NCBI GenBank assembly: GCA_028278585.1
Contig: JANQEC010000067.1
Location: 1 to 64,000 of the forward strand
Length of the DNA: 64,000 nt
Direction of reading: 5' to 3'
Source of the DNA: Cyclobacteriaceae bacterium
GTDB lineage: Bacteria > Bacteroidota > Bacteroidia > Cytophagales > Cyclobacteriaceae
Within the stretch, counting starts at the first letter, position 1, and the number at the start of each line of letters is the position of its first letter. This document shows positions 28,880-39,236 of this stretch, piece by piece. The notes under the pieces were generated by a model, which had not been told where the DNA came from, searched no databases, and saw only the letters and a list, made by a program, of their open reading frames with translations. A program made the position numbers and the translations under genes.

Positions 28880-30386
28880 GTCGTAAAACAAACCTTGTCC
28901 CTTTCTTAGGTTCGCTTTCCACCTTGATATTTCCTTTATGGTATGTTAAAATAGTATTAATTATATGCATACCTAATCCGGTTCCATCTGTGTGGGTATG
29001 AAGTCTGACGAAAGGCTTCATTATTTCTTCTCCATGCTTAATTGCATCAAACCCAAGCCCGTTGTCCCGAACGAACAAAATGGTGTGTCCATCTACTATA
29101 GTAGTCTTTACCTCTATCATCAGGTCTTTATCTGGATCCCTGTATTTGATAGCGTTTGATAGCAGATTTTGAAGAATGCTTTTCAAGTGTTGTCCCGGAT
29201 AAAAAATCGTTGGACAAGCTTTGAAATCCTTGCGGATCTTCGCATTTGATTCCTTTATTTGAACAACCAGGTTTCCAACGGCTTCTTTCAAAATGGAATC
29301 GAAATCAAGGCTTTCTTTTTTAATACCCAATTGCTCACGGACCTTGTTGAATTCAACTAGTGCATTCACTGTCGTCTCTAGCTTGACTGCCGACCTTCTT
29401 GCATTGTTTAGGACAGTATCATAGTGGGAACTGCTGATTTTATCCCTATCCAACATCCCCAATAGAGATTTCATGTTCTCTATAGGAGCCTTCAGGTCAT
29501 GGGCTGTTCGGTAAGAAAAATTGATGAACCGATCAATATCATGCTGCGCGTTTTGCAACTTTTCAGCCATTGAGTTAAACGAATCAACAATATCTTCTGT
29601 GATGCTATTGGATCTCAACTTTATTTTTTCGTCGAATTCTCCGGCACCCAGTTTTTCGGCTCCAGCTCGTATATCCTCCAGCGGACCCCAAATTCGAAAG
29701 CTAAATGTGTAAACAGCGATCAGTGAAAAAATCACAAAAACCAAGGTCAAAGTCACAATTAGTTCCATAGAAATCACCTCTTCCCTTTCCACTTCCTTCA
29801 TCAGGTTTTCTGTGAAAATCTCATGTCTAATTAGTATATCTTCGATTTGCTTGTTAAAGCGGTCCTCATCAATCTCTACCCTATCTGCCAGCACCAATGC
29901 TTCATCAAGCCTACCTTCCTCCAAGAAATTCAACACTGCAAAGGCCCCGTTCTCATAATTGGTATGATCAACCTCAAGTTTTTTAACATAGAGCAACAAG
30001 ATTTTTAGACTGCTTTTTTGTGCTTCCTGTTTTGTCTGTTCAAATGAGACTGATACTTGTTCTTCCGCAGCTTTTAAATCCACATCAACATCATTGGCAA
30101 GCCGACGAAATGTACTGTCCGCTATCTGAAAGTTTTGCAGGCTTTGTGGTGAATTTTGACCATCTGTCGCATAGCGAACTGCCCTTTCGAATTCAATGGA
30201 TTGTTCTAGTTGCTTCGTCTCAATTTTAGTGAGAGTTTCAATCAGAGGTAAATCAATTTCCGCAACATCCTCAACATCTCTATGGGTGTTTACAAGACGT
30301 ATCAGCGCCACTGCTCCCAATATGAGAATCAGGGAAATGATCAGCGCACTTCTACGTAGGATGGTATCTCGTACTCGGTTTTTCAT
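28872..30386 (-). CDS. HAMP-domain sensor histidine kinase
   Basis: Two TM segments, HAMP-like region, SYRTAHDLKAPIENM (H-box), LQNLLSNAIKYRDPDK (N-box), VRDNGLGF (G1), GTGLGMHIINTIL (G2). Confidence 0.93.
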   Translation of the reverse strand: MKNRVRDTILRRSALIISLILILGAVALIRLVNTHRDVEDVAEIDLPLIETLTKIETKQLEQSIEFERAVRYATDGQNSPQSLQNFQIADSTFRRLANDVDVDLKAAEEQVSVSFEQTKQEAQKSSLKILLLYVKKLEVDHTNYENGAFAVLNFLEEGRLDEALVLADRVEIDEDRFNKQIEDILIRHEIFTENLMKEVEREEVISMELIVTLTLVFVIFSLIAVYTFSFRIWGPLEDIRAGAEKLGAGEFDEKIKLRSNSITEDIVDSFNSMAEKLQNAQHDIDRFINFSYRTAHDLKAPIENMKSLLGMLDRDKISSSHYDTVLNNARRSAVKLETTVNALVEFNKVREQLGIKKESLDFDSILKEAVGNLVVQIKESNAKIRKDFKACPTIFYPGQHLKSILQNLLSNAIKYRDPDKDLMIEVKTTIVDGHTILFVRDNGLGFDAIKHGEEIMKPFVRLHTHTDGTGLGMHIINTILTYHKGNIKVESEPKKGTRFVLRLN

Positions 30387-30407
30387 TGGTGAGTTAGGAC
30401 CTGCAAA

Positions 30408-31196
30408 TTAGTCTAATTCTATTTTAGCAGACATTACCCGAATGGTTTCATCCAGATTCATGGTTTCAATCTTTAGCTGGGTGAGTAAGCTCTCGTAATT
30501 TTCACGATCCTCCCAATTAGCCTTTACTAGATCCACTAAAGCTAAAATGGTTGTAATTGGATGTCGAATATTATGAGAAGCGTAAAACGCATGATCTGTT
30601 AGCTTTTTTCTCATTTCCTCCTTTTCCTTATCCACAAACTCTGAAAGGTCTCCGTCAGACATTTTCTCAGGATGGTACCTGGCCAGCCACTGCTTAGAAT
30701 TGTAAGATTGAATGATGTAAGAAAGGGCGATGTGCAGATGAATAACTTCACTGTCCTCCCATTTTCTGATTTTGCCTGATTGCTCTACAAGGATGAAACC
30801 AAATAAGATGCCATTGTACCATACCTGTTGTCCCATCGTAGAGCTAATGTTGTTGGGTATGAGGTAATCATCCATTACCTCAGATAGCCTGGAATCTTTT
30901 GCAGCATTGCTGGCAATAATTGATTGATTTGTGATGAGGTGGTTGTAATACTTTGGATATTCCTTTTGCCAAATAGCATTTTCCTTGCTGAATGAATCAA
31001 GGTTGTAATCATAGAGCTGCATGTTCTCAAAAGCCTCCTTATATGGCTTATATAACCAAAAGGAAGTACGACTCACATGAAGCTCTCTAGCTAGCACCAC
31101 CAACACTTCTCGAACAAAATCCTCAAATCTCCCTTTTGTCAACGATTCTGATTCCGAGAGTTCAAGAAATGTCTTGTATGTCGTCGTGTTTTGCAT
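30408..31196 (-). CDS. GAF-like sensor protein with DHp-like H-box but no HATPase domain
   Basis: GAF-like N-terminus and FYASHNIRHPITTILALVDLVKANW; ORF ends about 50 aa after the H-box. Confidence 0.75.
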   Translation of the reverse strand: MQNTTTYKTFLELSESESLTKGRFEDFVREVLVVLARELHVSRTSFWLYKPYKEAFENMQLYDYNLDSFSKENAIWQKEYPKYYNHLITNQSIIASNAAKDSRLSEVMDDYLIPNNISSTMGQQVWYNGILFGFILVEQSGKIRKWEDSEVIHLHIALSYIIQSYNSKQWLARYHPEKMSDGDLSEFVDKEKEEMRKKLTDHAFYASHNIRHPITTILALVDLVKANWEDRENYESLLTQLKIETMNLDETIRVMSAKIELD

Positions 31197-31241
31197 TTAT
31201 ACAGGGCGGTGGCAGAGGTAGCTTAATAGGTAAGTTAAGTT

Positions 31242-31661
31242 TTAGTTGGCAAAGATCTGCTCGTCATCTTTAAACGCTTTGAACTCCAATGAATTGCCTG
31301 ATGGGTCCTTAAAAAACATGGTGGCCTGCTCCCCAAGTTGACCTTCAAATCGAATATAGGGTTCAATGATAAACTCGATGTTATTGGCTTTTAATCGTTC
31401 AGAAAGCTGCTCCCAATCTCCCCAATTTAAGACAACTCCAAAATGTGGGACAGGTACATGTTTGCCATCCACAGGATTGGTCTGATCCTCTTTATCGCTA
31501 TCTAGCTTGTGGATCACAAATTGATGACCAAAAAAATTAAAATCCACCCATTGATCTGAAGATCGGCCTTCGGTAAAGCCTAAAACATCGCGGTAAAAAG
31601 ACCTGGTTTCATCCAGATCTTTAACTGGCATAGCCAAATGAAAGGGTCTCAAATTTTCCAT
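31242..31661 (-). CDS. VOC-family (glyoxalase-like) protein
   Basis: [58 protein letters not shown]; internal ATG at 31661 preferred over 31730 because it avoids overlap with pruA. Confidence 0.88.
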   Translation of the reverse strand: MENLRPFHLAMPVKDLDETRSFYRDVLGFTEGRSSDQWVDFNFFGHQFVIHKLDSDKEDQTNPVDGKHVPVPHFGVVLNWGDWEQLSERLKANNIEFIIEPYIRFEGQLGEQATMFFKDPSGNSLEFKAFKDDEQIFAN

Positions 31662-31665
31662 ACTT

Positions 31666-33291
31666 CTAAGATAAGAAAGGGTACTTGTAATCAGTTGGTG
31701 GAACGAAGGTTTCTTTGATCGTCCTGGCACTCACCCATCTTAACAAGTTCATCATTGCTCCAGCCTTGTCATTGGTGCCCGATCCACGAGCTCCACCAAA
31801 TGGTTGCTGTCCAACAACAGCACCTGTTGGTTTATCATTGATATAGAAGTTTCCGGCAGCGTTTCTAAGCTTCTTAGTAGCAAGGTCCACTGCATATCGA
31901 TCGCGCGAGAATATTGCACCTGTAAGTGCATATGGAGAAGTTTCGTCAACAACAGTAAGGATCTCATCAAATTTCTCCGGATCATATACGTGAATTGTCA
32001 AGACAGGTCCAAAAATTTCTTCACACATGGTTCTATACTTAGGATCTTCTGCCTGGAAAACAGTAGGCTCAATAAACCACCCTTTCGATCCATCGTAATT
32101 ACCGCCGGCTACCAGCTCAACACCGCTATCCTCTTTCGCCTGATCAATGTATCCGGTAATTTTTTTGAATGACGTTTCATCAATGACAGCATTCACAAAA
32201 TTTCCAAAGTCTTCCGGTGATCCCATCTTGATCTCTTTCAGATCAGCAATCATGAATTTTTTTACATCTTCCCAAATGTTGGAAGGAATGTAAGCCCTGG
32301 AAGCGGCACTACATTTCTGTCCCTGGAATTCAAAAGCACCTCTAACCAATCCAGTAGCCACTTCTTTTGCGTTTGCAGATTTATGGGCAACTACAAAATC
32401 TTTTCCTCCGGTCTCTCCAACGATTCTTGGGTAGGTTTTGTATGTATCCAGATTGGCACCTATTGTTTTCCAAAGGTGTTTGAAGACGCCAGTGCTTCCT
32501 GTAAAGTGAAGTCCGGCAAAATCAGGATGATTAAAGACCACATCTCCGGCAACAGGTCCGTCAACATAAATGAGGTTGATCACACCATCAGGTAAACCAG
32601 CCTCCTGGAATACCTCCATAATTACCTGTGCAGAATAGACCTGCGTGTAATTCGGTTTCCAAACAATCGTATTTCCCATCATCGCAGGTGCTGCAGGAAG
32701 ATTCCCAGCGATCGCTGTGAAGTTGAACGGTGTGATAGCAAACAAAAAGCCTTCAAGCGGTCGGTATTCCATCCTATTCCACAATCCATCCATTGACTCC
32801 GGCTGCTGCATGTAAACTTCCTGCATAAAGGAAACATTGAACCTTAGGAAATCAATAAACTCACATGCCGCATCAATTTCTGCCTGGTGCGCATTCTTTC
32901 CTTGTCCTAACATAGTAGCCGCATTGATCTTTGATCGGTATGGCCCCGCCAATAAGTCAGCTGCTTTCAGGAAAATTGTTGCCCTGTTTTCCCAGGTCAT
33001 GTTTTCCCAAGCCTCCTTCGCAGAAAGAGCTGCATCAATTGCCATTTTCACATGAGAAGCATCGCCTTCAGAAAAATGTCCCAAAACATGCTGATGATCG
33101 TGTGGACAGGTCATTGCTATTTTGGTGTCAGTAGTGACTTTCTCAGCCCCAATGAACATTGGTGCATCCACCTTCGCTTTGTACATTTCTTTGTACTTGG
33201 AAAGTAGTGCATCGCGCTCTGGGGTGCCCGGAGCATAGCTAAGAATTGGTTCATTCACTGGGTCTGGAACAAAAAAATTTCCTTTCGGCAT
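31666..33291 (-). CDS. pruA: L-glutamate gamma-semialdehyde dehydrogenase
   Basis: [19 protein letters not shown] start, [54 protein letters not shown]. Confidence 0.95.
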   Translation of the reverse strand: MPKGNFFVPDPVNEPILSYAPGTPERDALLSKYKEMYKAKVDAPMFIGAEKVTTDTKIAMTCPHDHQHVLGHFSEGDASHVKMAIDAALSAKEAWENMTWENRATIFLKAADLLAGPYRSKINAATMLGQGKNAHQAEIDAACEFIDFLRFNVSFMQEVYMQQPESMDGLWNRMEYRPLEGFLFAITPFNFTAIAGNLPAAPAMMGNTIVWKPNYTQVYSAQVIMEVFQEAGLPDGVINLIYVDGPVAGDVVFNHPDFAGLHFTGSTGVFKHLWKTIGANLDTYKTYPRIVGETGGKDFVVAHKSANAKEVATGLVRGAFEFQGQKCSAASRAYIPSNIWEDVKKFMIADLKEIKMGSPEDFGNFVNAVIDETSFKKITGYIDQAKEDSGVELVAGGNYDGSKGWFIEPTVFQAEDPKYRTMCEEIFGPVLTIHVYDPEKFDEILTVVDETSPYALTGAIFSRDRYAVDLATKKLRNAAGNFYINDKPTGAVVGQQPFGGARGSGTNDKAGAMMNLLRWVSARTIKETFVPPTDYKYPFLS

Positions 33292-33431
33292 GTCGGTTTT
33301 ATTTGGATTGAAAAACAAGTGAGCAAATCTAATCAACACTATTGAAGGAAAGAGTGTTCAACCTTGTTGAAACTATTATTTAGAGATAACTTCCTTGGTT
33401 ATTCAGCCAGGCACTATTCCAGGTCGCATTT

Positions 33432-33770
33432 ATGAAAGAAGAGAAAAATACGGTAGAAAACGATGCGGAAATTATCCCTGTCACAAAAGATAATTACAAC
33501 AAAATATTAAGAATCACATACAAGAGTATGTGGCAACCTCCATTTGTGTTCATTGTGGTTGGAGGAATCTTCGGGCTTCCTTTTTGTTCATTCCTTTTTC
33601 TAGCAAAATTTTCCTTTCTGAATTCTTTTTTGATGGCTCTGATTATTGTTGTGCTTTACACCTGGCTTGGCCCTTTGCTTTATGTAAAACTATCTTATCG
33701 TTTGGCTAAGAAAGATCCTAGAGCGGGGCTAAGAAAGCATCGCCATCTCTCAAAGTTCGACGAGGTGTAA
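33432..33770 (+). CDS. Small hypothetical membrane protein (two predicted TM segments)
   Basis: Isolated ORF with RBS-compatible spacing; hydrophobic segments FVFIVVGGIFGLPFCSFLFLA and FLMALIIVVLYTWLGPLLYV. Confidence 0.6.
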   Translation: MKEEKNTVENDAEIIPVTKDNYNKILRITYKSMWQPPFVFIVVGGIFGLPFCSFLFLAKFSFLNSFLMALIIVVLYTWLGPLLYVKLSYRLAKKDPRAGLRKHRHLSKFDEV

Positions 33771-33780
33771 TCCCATTGGA

Positions 33781-34464
33781 TCACAGAATTCTTATCAACT
33801 CATCAAGGGATTGGATTGAATAATCTGCCATTGATCTTTTTCTTCCACTTGGGTCGTAAAGAATCGTCTTTATTCCAAATTGTCGAGCCCCATGAATATC
33901 AGTCTTTGGATTGTCGCCAATCATGACACTTTCAATTTTGCTTGCATTGGCCTTATTGAGGGCATCTTGAAAAATTTCGGGTTCTGGCTTTCTTGCCTGG
34001 GATGTTTCAGAAGTAACAATCACCTCAAAGTATTCTTGAATTCCTGATGAGGATAATTTCACTGGTTGTACATCATTGAATCCATTGGTAATGATGTGAA
34101 GCCTGTATTTCTTGAATAAATAGTCTAACGTAATCTTTGCATGTTCAATCAAGTGGGGTTTTCTTGAGCAGTTGTTCATGAAGTAGTTGGAAGATTCTTC
34201 TGCATGAGACTCATCGATACCTACTTTTCTAAAAACTTCCAGGAACCGATTCTCCTTAATGTAGTCTCTATTGATCAGCTTGTTATTGTATTTGAACCAC
34301 ATCTGATCATTTATCTCATAGTAGGTATTAATGAATTTTTTCAAAGAAACAGAACTACTAAGCCCCAATTGATCATACAATTCTGTCAAGGTTTCTTGCG
34401 CATTCTTATCATAATCCCAAAGGGTATGATCAAGATCGAAAAAAATATGTCTGATCTCTTTCAA
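33781..34464 (-). CDS. yjjG: YjjG-family HAD noncanonical pyrimidine nucleotidase
   Basis: IFFDLDHTLWDYDKNAQETL, IITNGFNDVQPVKL, KPEPEIFQDALNKA, MIGDNPKTDIHGARQFGIKTI. Confidence 0.92.
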   Translation of the reverse strand: MKEIRHIFFDLDHTLWDYDKNAQETLTELYDQLGLSSSVSLKKFINTYYEINDQMWFKYNNKLINRDYIKENRFLEVFRKVGIDESHAEESSNYFMNNCSRKPHLIEHAKITLDYLFKKYRLHIITNGFNDVQPVKLSSSGIQEYFEVIVTSETSQARKPEPEIFQDALNKANASKIESVMIGDNPKTDIHGARQFGIKTILYDPSGRKRSMADYSIQSLDELIRIL

Positions 34465-34844
34465 CGGTGGTAGCTTCTGGCTTCAATCTTATTTTTAGCC
34501 AAAGCCCTGTTGGCACTCATGGTTTCATACACCTCAAGGTCTTTCTGAAGTTGTGGGTCTCTTTCAAGGAAATTGAATATTTGACTTACCATATCGTATC
34601 CTTCTTCTTTGATGCTATAAAAGACCCATTGATCAAATTTTCTGGCTGTGACCATCCCCGCATTCTTTAAATAGGTGATATGTCTTGAGGTTTTCGTTTG
34701 AGTAAAATCAAGGATCGATTCAAGGTCAGTAATGCACAATTCTTCTTTTTTGTACAGAAGATGAATGATTCGGGTGCGGGAGTCATCAGCAAACGACTTA
34801 AAAATTTGAGTGCCATATGCAAGGTTAAAATTCTTGAGCCTCAT
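34461..34844 (-). CDS. ArsR-family winged-helix regulator
   Basis: FKSFADDSRTRIIHLLYKKEELCITDLESILDFTQTKTSRHITYLKNAGMVTARKFDQWVFYSI. Confidence 0.92.
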   Translation of the reverse strand: MRLKNFNLAYGTQIFKSFADDSRTRIIHLLYKKEELCITDLESILDFTQTKTSRHITYLKNAGMVTARKFDQWVFYSIKEEGYDMVSQIFNFLERDPQLQKDLEVYETMSANRALAKNKIEARSYHR

Positions 34845-34870
34845 TATTTTCTCCTTACTTTTACCGAAGT

Positions 34871-34893
34871 TAAACTTTTCACGTTAAAGTTTA
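34871..34893. promoter_or_regulatory. Inverted repeat TAAACTTT-N7-AAAGTTTA, candidate ArsR operator
   Basis: Perfect 8-bp arms in the divergent intergenic region between arsR (start 34844, -) and the 34917 CDS (+). Confidence 0.6.
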
Positions 34894-34916
34894 TCAAAGA
34901 ATATAAATCAATACAC

Positions 34917-35537
34917 GTGCGGATCTTAATAACGTTTTTTACAGTATTCCTAATTACCGGTTTTTGCTATGCGCAGGAGCAAGACAAAGAGATTATTCAA
35001 TTCACAGGAGTGGTTTTTACCCAGGACAGTACAACAGTAGTCCCCGGTGTTCACATTTATATTCCTAAATCCGGGCGGGGTACCACTTCCAATCCGTATG
35101 GCTTTTTTTCTATGCCTGTTTTAGAGGGAGACAGTGTTGTCTTCAGCGCCGTTGGTTTTAAGAGATCTTTTTATATCGTACCTAAACATACCGGGAATTC
35201 GAGCAGCTTACAACTTATCGTTACCCTTAACGATGATATTCAATTTCTTGAAGAGGTAGAGATCAGACCATATCCTACTGAGGAAATGTTCAAGGAGGCA
35301 CTGATTACGATGGAGCTTCCCTATGAAAAGGAGTATGCGAATATTCACCAATGGATGAATAGCGAGATCATGCGTAGAGGCTATTATGATCTTCCAAACT
35401 CACCAAATGCCAATCATAGGTATTTTGTACAACAGCAATTTCAGGCATACATCAATCGATATTCACCACCACAAAATCAATTGTTGAACCCATTTGCCTG
35501 GGCCAATTTTATCAATTCCCTGAAAAGGAAAAAGTAG
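34917..35537 (+). CDS. Secreted carboxypeptidase-regulatory-like (CarboxypepD_reg-like) domain protein
   Basis: Signal peptide VRILITFFTVFLITGFCYAQ; GVVFTQDSTTVVPGVHIYIPKSGRGTTSNPYGFFSMPVLEGDSVVFSAVGF. The tracked start at 34698 overlaps arsR; GTG at 34917 preferred. Confidence 0.85.
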   Translation: MRILITFFTVFLITGFCYAQEQDKEIIQFTGVVFTQDSTTVVPGVHIYIPKSGRGTTSNPYGFFSMPVLEGDSVVFSAVGFKRSFYIVPKHTGNSSSLQLIVTLNDDIQFLEEVEIRPYPTEEMFKEALITMELPYEKEYANIHQWMNSEIMRRGYYDLPNSPNANHRYFVQQQFQAYINRYSPPQNQLLNPFAWANFINSLKRKK

Positions 35538-35538
35538 G

Positions 35539-36810
35539 TTAGCTTTCTGCCTGTATTTGAGCTGCCACCTCTTGCACTTTGTTCCAAACACGGAACGTAT
35601 TCTTGTAGCAGATCTTGGCAATATCTTCCTCTGAATATCCTCTTTTTAGAAGCTCATAAATCAAATTTGGATAGGTAGAAACATCCTTAAGCCCCTTCGG
35701 CAAGCTATCTCCTACGCCATCATAATCTGACCCGAAACCGACATAATCAATTCCGGCAACTTTAACCACATTGTCAATATGGTCAGCCACAGTCTCAATA
35801 TCCTCATAGACGTCATTGTCAATCGCATATTGCCTGGCATATTCTTTATAAGCCTCATCGTCGGTTGTCAAGTCATTCTCAGTTCTCCAATTGGTTAGAT
35901 CTTCACGCATTTTGTCGCGCTTGTCTTGTGCTTCTTGCGACAAAAAGCTTGAGCCAAAGTTGATGTGGATAACGCCTCCTTTATCAGCCATCGCTTTAAT
36001 CAGATTATCCGGCATGTTTCGCTCCCATCCTGGTGTAAAAGATCTGCAAGAAGAATGAGATGCGATAACTGGTGCCTGCGTAATCGCAAGCGCATCAAAA
36101 GCAGCACTATCAGTAACATGGGAAATATCAACCATAATTCCCCATTTGTTCATCTCTTTGACTACCTCTTCTCCAAAAGGACTTAGTCCGTTCCAGGTGT
36201 AGGTAGTATCATAAGAAGAATCACAGATCTGGTTATCCTTTCCATGTGTCAATGTTATGTACCTGATTCCTCGATCAAAAAAGTATTTGACATTGTTGAT
36301 ATCGTCTTCAATTGGTGCTCCATTTTCCATTCCCATAGGTAGAGAGATCAGGTCACCTTCAAAATTCTTCTCAATATCCTGAGGAGAATTTGCCATGGCA
36401 AACATGTCAGGAAAAGTGACAGGCAGCCTGGAAACCATATCTATCAGTGAATCTGCAAACTCCTTAGCACCACCAGTATCCTGATACCTGGATGGTACGT
36501 AAATGGACATAAACGGGGCATCCAACCCTCCTTTTTTTGCTTTAGGGTAATCAAAATTTCCGGCGGTTTCAACAGATACATCCTCAACCGTCTTTGTTAA
36601 CATAAACCCCTTCACATTCATTCGGTAAGGTAAATCGACATGTCCATCAACCATTATGAATTGATGAGCCAATTCATCTGCATAAACTCTAATTTCATCA
36701 TCCGTCATTTCTGCAATATTCTTCTTCTTTTCTGGAGGAGAACAAGCAACAATAAGGCTGATCAATGCTAGTACTGATAATAAATTTTTTAAAAAGCTCT
36801 TTGGATTCAT
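35539..36810 (-). CDS. Membrane (renal) dipeptidase, peptidase M19 family, lipoprotein
   Basis: Lipobox-like LIVACSP; VDGHVDLPYR, ISHVTDSAAFDAL, APVIASHSSCRSF, VGFGSDYDGVG. Confidence 0.93.
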   Translation of the reverse strand: MNPKSFLKNLLSVLALISLIVACSPPEKKKNIAEMTDDEIRVYADELAHQFIMVDGHVDLPYRMNVKGFMLTKTVEDVSVETAGNFDYPKAKKGGLDAPFMSIYVPSRYQDTGGAKEFADSLIDMVSRLPVTFPDMFAMANSPQDIEKNFEGDLISLPMGMENGAPIEDDINNVKYFFDRGIRYITLTHGKDNQICDSSYDTTYTWNGLSPFGEEVVKEMNKWGIMVDISHVTDSAAFDALAITQAPVIASHSSCRSFTPGWERNMPDNLIKAMADKGGVIHINFGSSFLSQEAQDKRDKMREDLTNWRTENDLTTDDEAYKEYARQYAIDNDVYEDIETVADHIDNVVKVAGIDYVGFGSDYDGVGDSLPKGLKDVSTYPNLIYELLKRGYSEEDIAKICYKNTFRVWNKVQEVAAQIQAES

Positions 36811-37011
36811 AATTATTAGGTTTTTGGATGCAGCAAATGTACCTATTCACCATTAAATGCTAAACCATTGGTTGAATTACATTTTTTTGATATTTTACAG
36901 GAATAAAGAGAGAAGAATGAAGGGATTTGATTTAATTTGTGATGTTGTGTTTTAAAGAAAATATGACATCCTTTGTAGATAGAGTTTAACTCGCTTAATA
37001 AACCGAAAGAT

Positions 37012-37746
37012 ATGACTGACCCTATTTCACCTGAATTGTTGGCAAATTGGAATACCTACGGAGGCTACCTAGCAATGGCTGTTGCAGGAATCGGTGTTCT
37101 GATTCTAATTGGCCACTACTTTAAACTTATGGCCACCGGGGACTTTAAGTCCAGATACGATTACATCAACATGCATGAAATAAACATGCTTTGGAATGGC
37201 ATGTTGCTTCTATTGATTGGAGGGACGCTTTACTTCAACACTGTTATAAATCCCTCAAATTGGCTCTGGTTCTTCGTAGCCCTGTTCATGAGCTCAATGT
37301 TTGCGGTGATTTTAGGTGTTATCATTCAAAATATTCTGAAATTTTACTACCCGTTTTTCATCGAGAAAAGATTGAAAAAATTGAGATATGCACCTCGTAC
37401 ATCTCCTGATGGCAGAAAAATGAAGCTATTGAGTGAAGAAGAAGAGGATGTCTACCTTGACGAAGGTATGCAGGCAGAGGAAGATGCATTCTCAGTAGAT
37501 TACGATGTATGGATTGACGAGGAGTCAGGGTTCACCAAAATTGAAAAATACAACGGTCGACTGCATGCGCTACAGTGCTCTAACTGTAACTATCAAACAT
37601 TGAAAGTTGACAGAGAAGAAATTATTCAACCTGCAACCGATACTGAAGACGGAGAATTGATGAAGTACTTTGCTTGTGGCTATTGTGGTCATAAAGAAAG
37701 AAAGTCTTTCAAGATAGCAAAGCAAAAATCAGAGGCAACAGCCTAA
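37012..37746 (+). CDS. Membrane protein with C-terminal zinc-ribbon-like motif
   Basis: Three predicted TM segments, then acidic region and CSNCNYQ...CGYCGHKERK. Confidence 0.7.
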   Translation: MTDPISPELLANWNTYGGYLAMAVAGIGVLILIGHYFKLMATGDFKSRYDYINMHEINMLWNGMLLLLIGGTLYFNTVINPSNWLWFFVALFMSSMFAVILGVIIQNILKFYYPFFIEKRLKKLRYAPRTSPDGRKMKLLSEEEEDVYLDEGMQAEEDAFSVDYDVWIDEESGFTKIEKYNGRLHALQCSNCNYQTLKVDREEIIQPATDTEDGELMKYFACGYCGHKERKSFKIAKQKSEATA

Positions 37747-37768
37747 CCTAAAAGAAAGCAATTTTTTT

Positions 37769-37800
37769 AAAGCCATCCCGCACGTGCGGGATGGCTTTTT
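37769..37800. terminator. Bidirectional intrinsic terminator
   Basis: Perfect hairpin AAAGCCATCCCGCAC/GTGCGGGATGGCTTT with flanking T and A tracts, between convergent genes. Confidence 0.92.
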
Positions 37801-37804
37801 ATTT

Positions 37805-39232
37805 TTACAGCTTAATGCAAATGTTCTGAGGTTCTGAAAAGAACTGAAGTGCCTCATTACCCCCTTCACGACCAATGCCTGAATCCTTCATCCCTCCAAA
37901 TGGGGTACGAAGGTCTCGCAGAAGCCAACAATTCACCCAAATAATCCCGGAATGTATTTGATGGGCCACATTATGAGCTTTTTTCAAATTGTTCGTCCAG
38001 ATGGTACATGATAGCCCATATCTTGTAGCATTTGCCTGATTGATTGCCTCTTCTTCTGAGCTGAATTTGTCTAGCGTGACAACCGGTCCAAAGATCTCCT
38101 CTTGATTGGTTCGGCAATTTTGATCTAATCCTTCAATGATTGTTGGTTCGAGGTAAAACCCATCTTTTGGTAACCTATTACCTCCAAGCAAGACGGTCCC
38201 ACCTTCTTCCTGAGCAAGCGAAATATACGATTGAACTTTTTCCAGATGAGCTTCCGATACCAGGGCCCCAAGGTCAGATTTCTCATCAAAAGGATCACCC
38301 ACATTTAGTTTTGAAGCTTCTTCAACGAACTTCTTTTTAAACGCATCATAGATCGATGATTCGATTAAGATCCTGGAACCACATAAGCAGATCTCACCTT
38401 GATTGGTGAAGGAACTTTTGACACTCATTTTTACCGCTTCATCCAGATCACAATCAGCGAATACAAGATTTGGATTTTTTCCTCCAAGTTCCAGTGAAAC
38501 TTTCTTGAACTGTTGTGCAGCGGTCGCTCCTACAATTTTGCCAGTAGCCGTTCCTCCAGTGAAGGAGATGGCTTTTGTTGATGTTGACTCGACAATAGCT
38601 TGCCCGATTCCTGAACCTTCACCATGTAAGATATTAAGCACTCCAGGTGGCATTCCTGCCTGTTTTGTGAGTTTACCTAGCATAAATGCTGTCATCGGAG
38701 TCATTTCTGAAGGCTTTGCAATCACACAATTACCCATCGCTAAAGCCGGAGCAATTTTCCATGAAAAAAGATAGAGGGGTAAATTCCAGGGTGATATACA
38801 TCCTACGATTCCAATGGGCGCCCTACGCGTGTAGTTGACCATAAATCCCTCCGAGATATGGGATTCAGAAGAAAAATTGACAATGGAAGAAGCATAAAAA
38901 CGAAAATTAGTAGCCGCTCGAGGAATATCTACGCTAATCGCAAGTGTATAGGGCTTTCCATTGTCGCGGCTTTCAGCAACAGCTAGTTCTTTTATATTAT
39001 CCTCAATCAGGTCTGCTAGTTTGAGAAGAATTCTACTCCTTTTGTCAATCGACATTTTAGACCATACACGAAATCCGTCTTCAGCCGCCTGGACTGCCAG
39101 ATCAAGGTCCTCCTGTGTTGAGTTTGGGATTTGGCTATAAACCTTCCCTCTTCCGGGATCATAGTTGTCTAAATACTGACCCTTTACAGGGTCCATGTAT
39201 TTTCCGCCTATGAAATTCTGAATTTTCTCCAT
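37805..39232 (-). CDS. Aldehyde dehydrogenase, likely 2-aminomuconate 6-semialdehyde dehydrogenase
   Basis: ALDH motifs ISPWNLPLYLFSWKIAPALAMGNCVIAKPSEMTP, SFTGGTATGK, ELGGKNPNLVFADCDLDEA, NQGEICLCGSRI; neighbours are kynurenine-pathway genes. Confidence 0.88.
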   Translation of the reverse strand: MEKIQNFIGGKYMDPVKGQYLDNYDPGRGKVYSQIPNSTQEDLDLAVQAAEDGFRVWSKMSIDKRSRILLKLADLIEDNIKELAVAESRDNGKPYTLAISVDIPRAATNFRFYASSIVNFSSESHISEGFMVNYTRRAPIGIVGCISPWNLPLYLFSWKIAPALAMGNCVIAKPSEMTPMTAFMLGKLTKQAGMPPGVLNILHGEGSGIGQAIVESTSTKAISFTGGTATGKIVGATAAQQFKKVSLELGGKNPNLVFADCDLDEAVKMSVKSSFTNQGEICLCGSRILIESSIYDAFKKKFVEEASKLNVGDPFDEKSDLGALVSEAHLEKVQSYISLAQEEGGTVLLGGNRLPKDGFYLEPTIIEGLDQNCRTNQEEIFGPVVTLDKFSSEEEAINQANATRYGLSCTIWTNNLKKAHNVAHQIHSGIIWVNCWLLRDLRTPFGGMKDSGIGREGGNEALQFFSEPQNICIKL

Positions 39233-39236
39233 TGTC

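Noticed and set aside
34698-34916. N-terminal extension of the 34698-35537 ORF
   Set aside because: Overlaps arsR on the opposite strand and precedes a clear signal peptide starting at GTG 34917.
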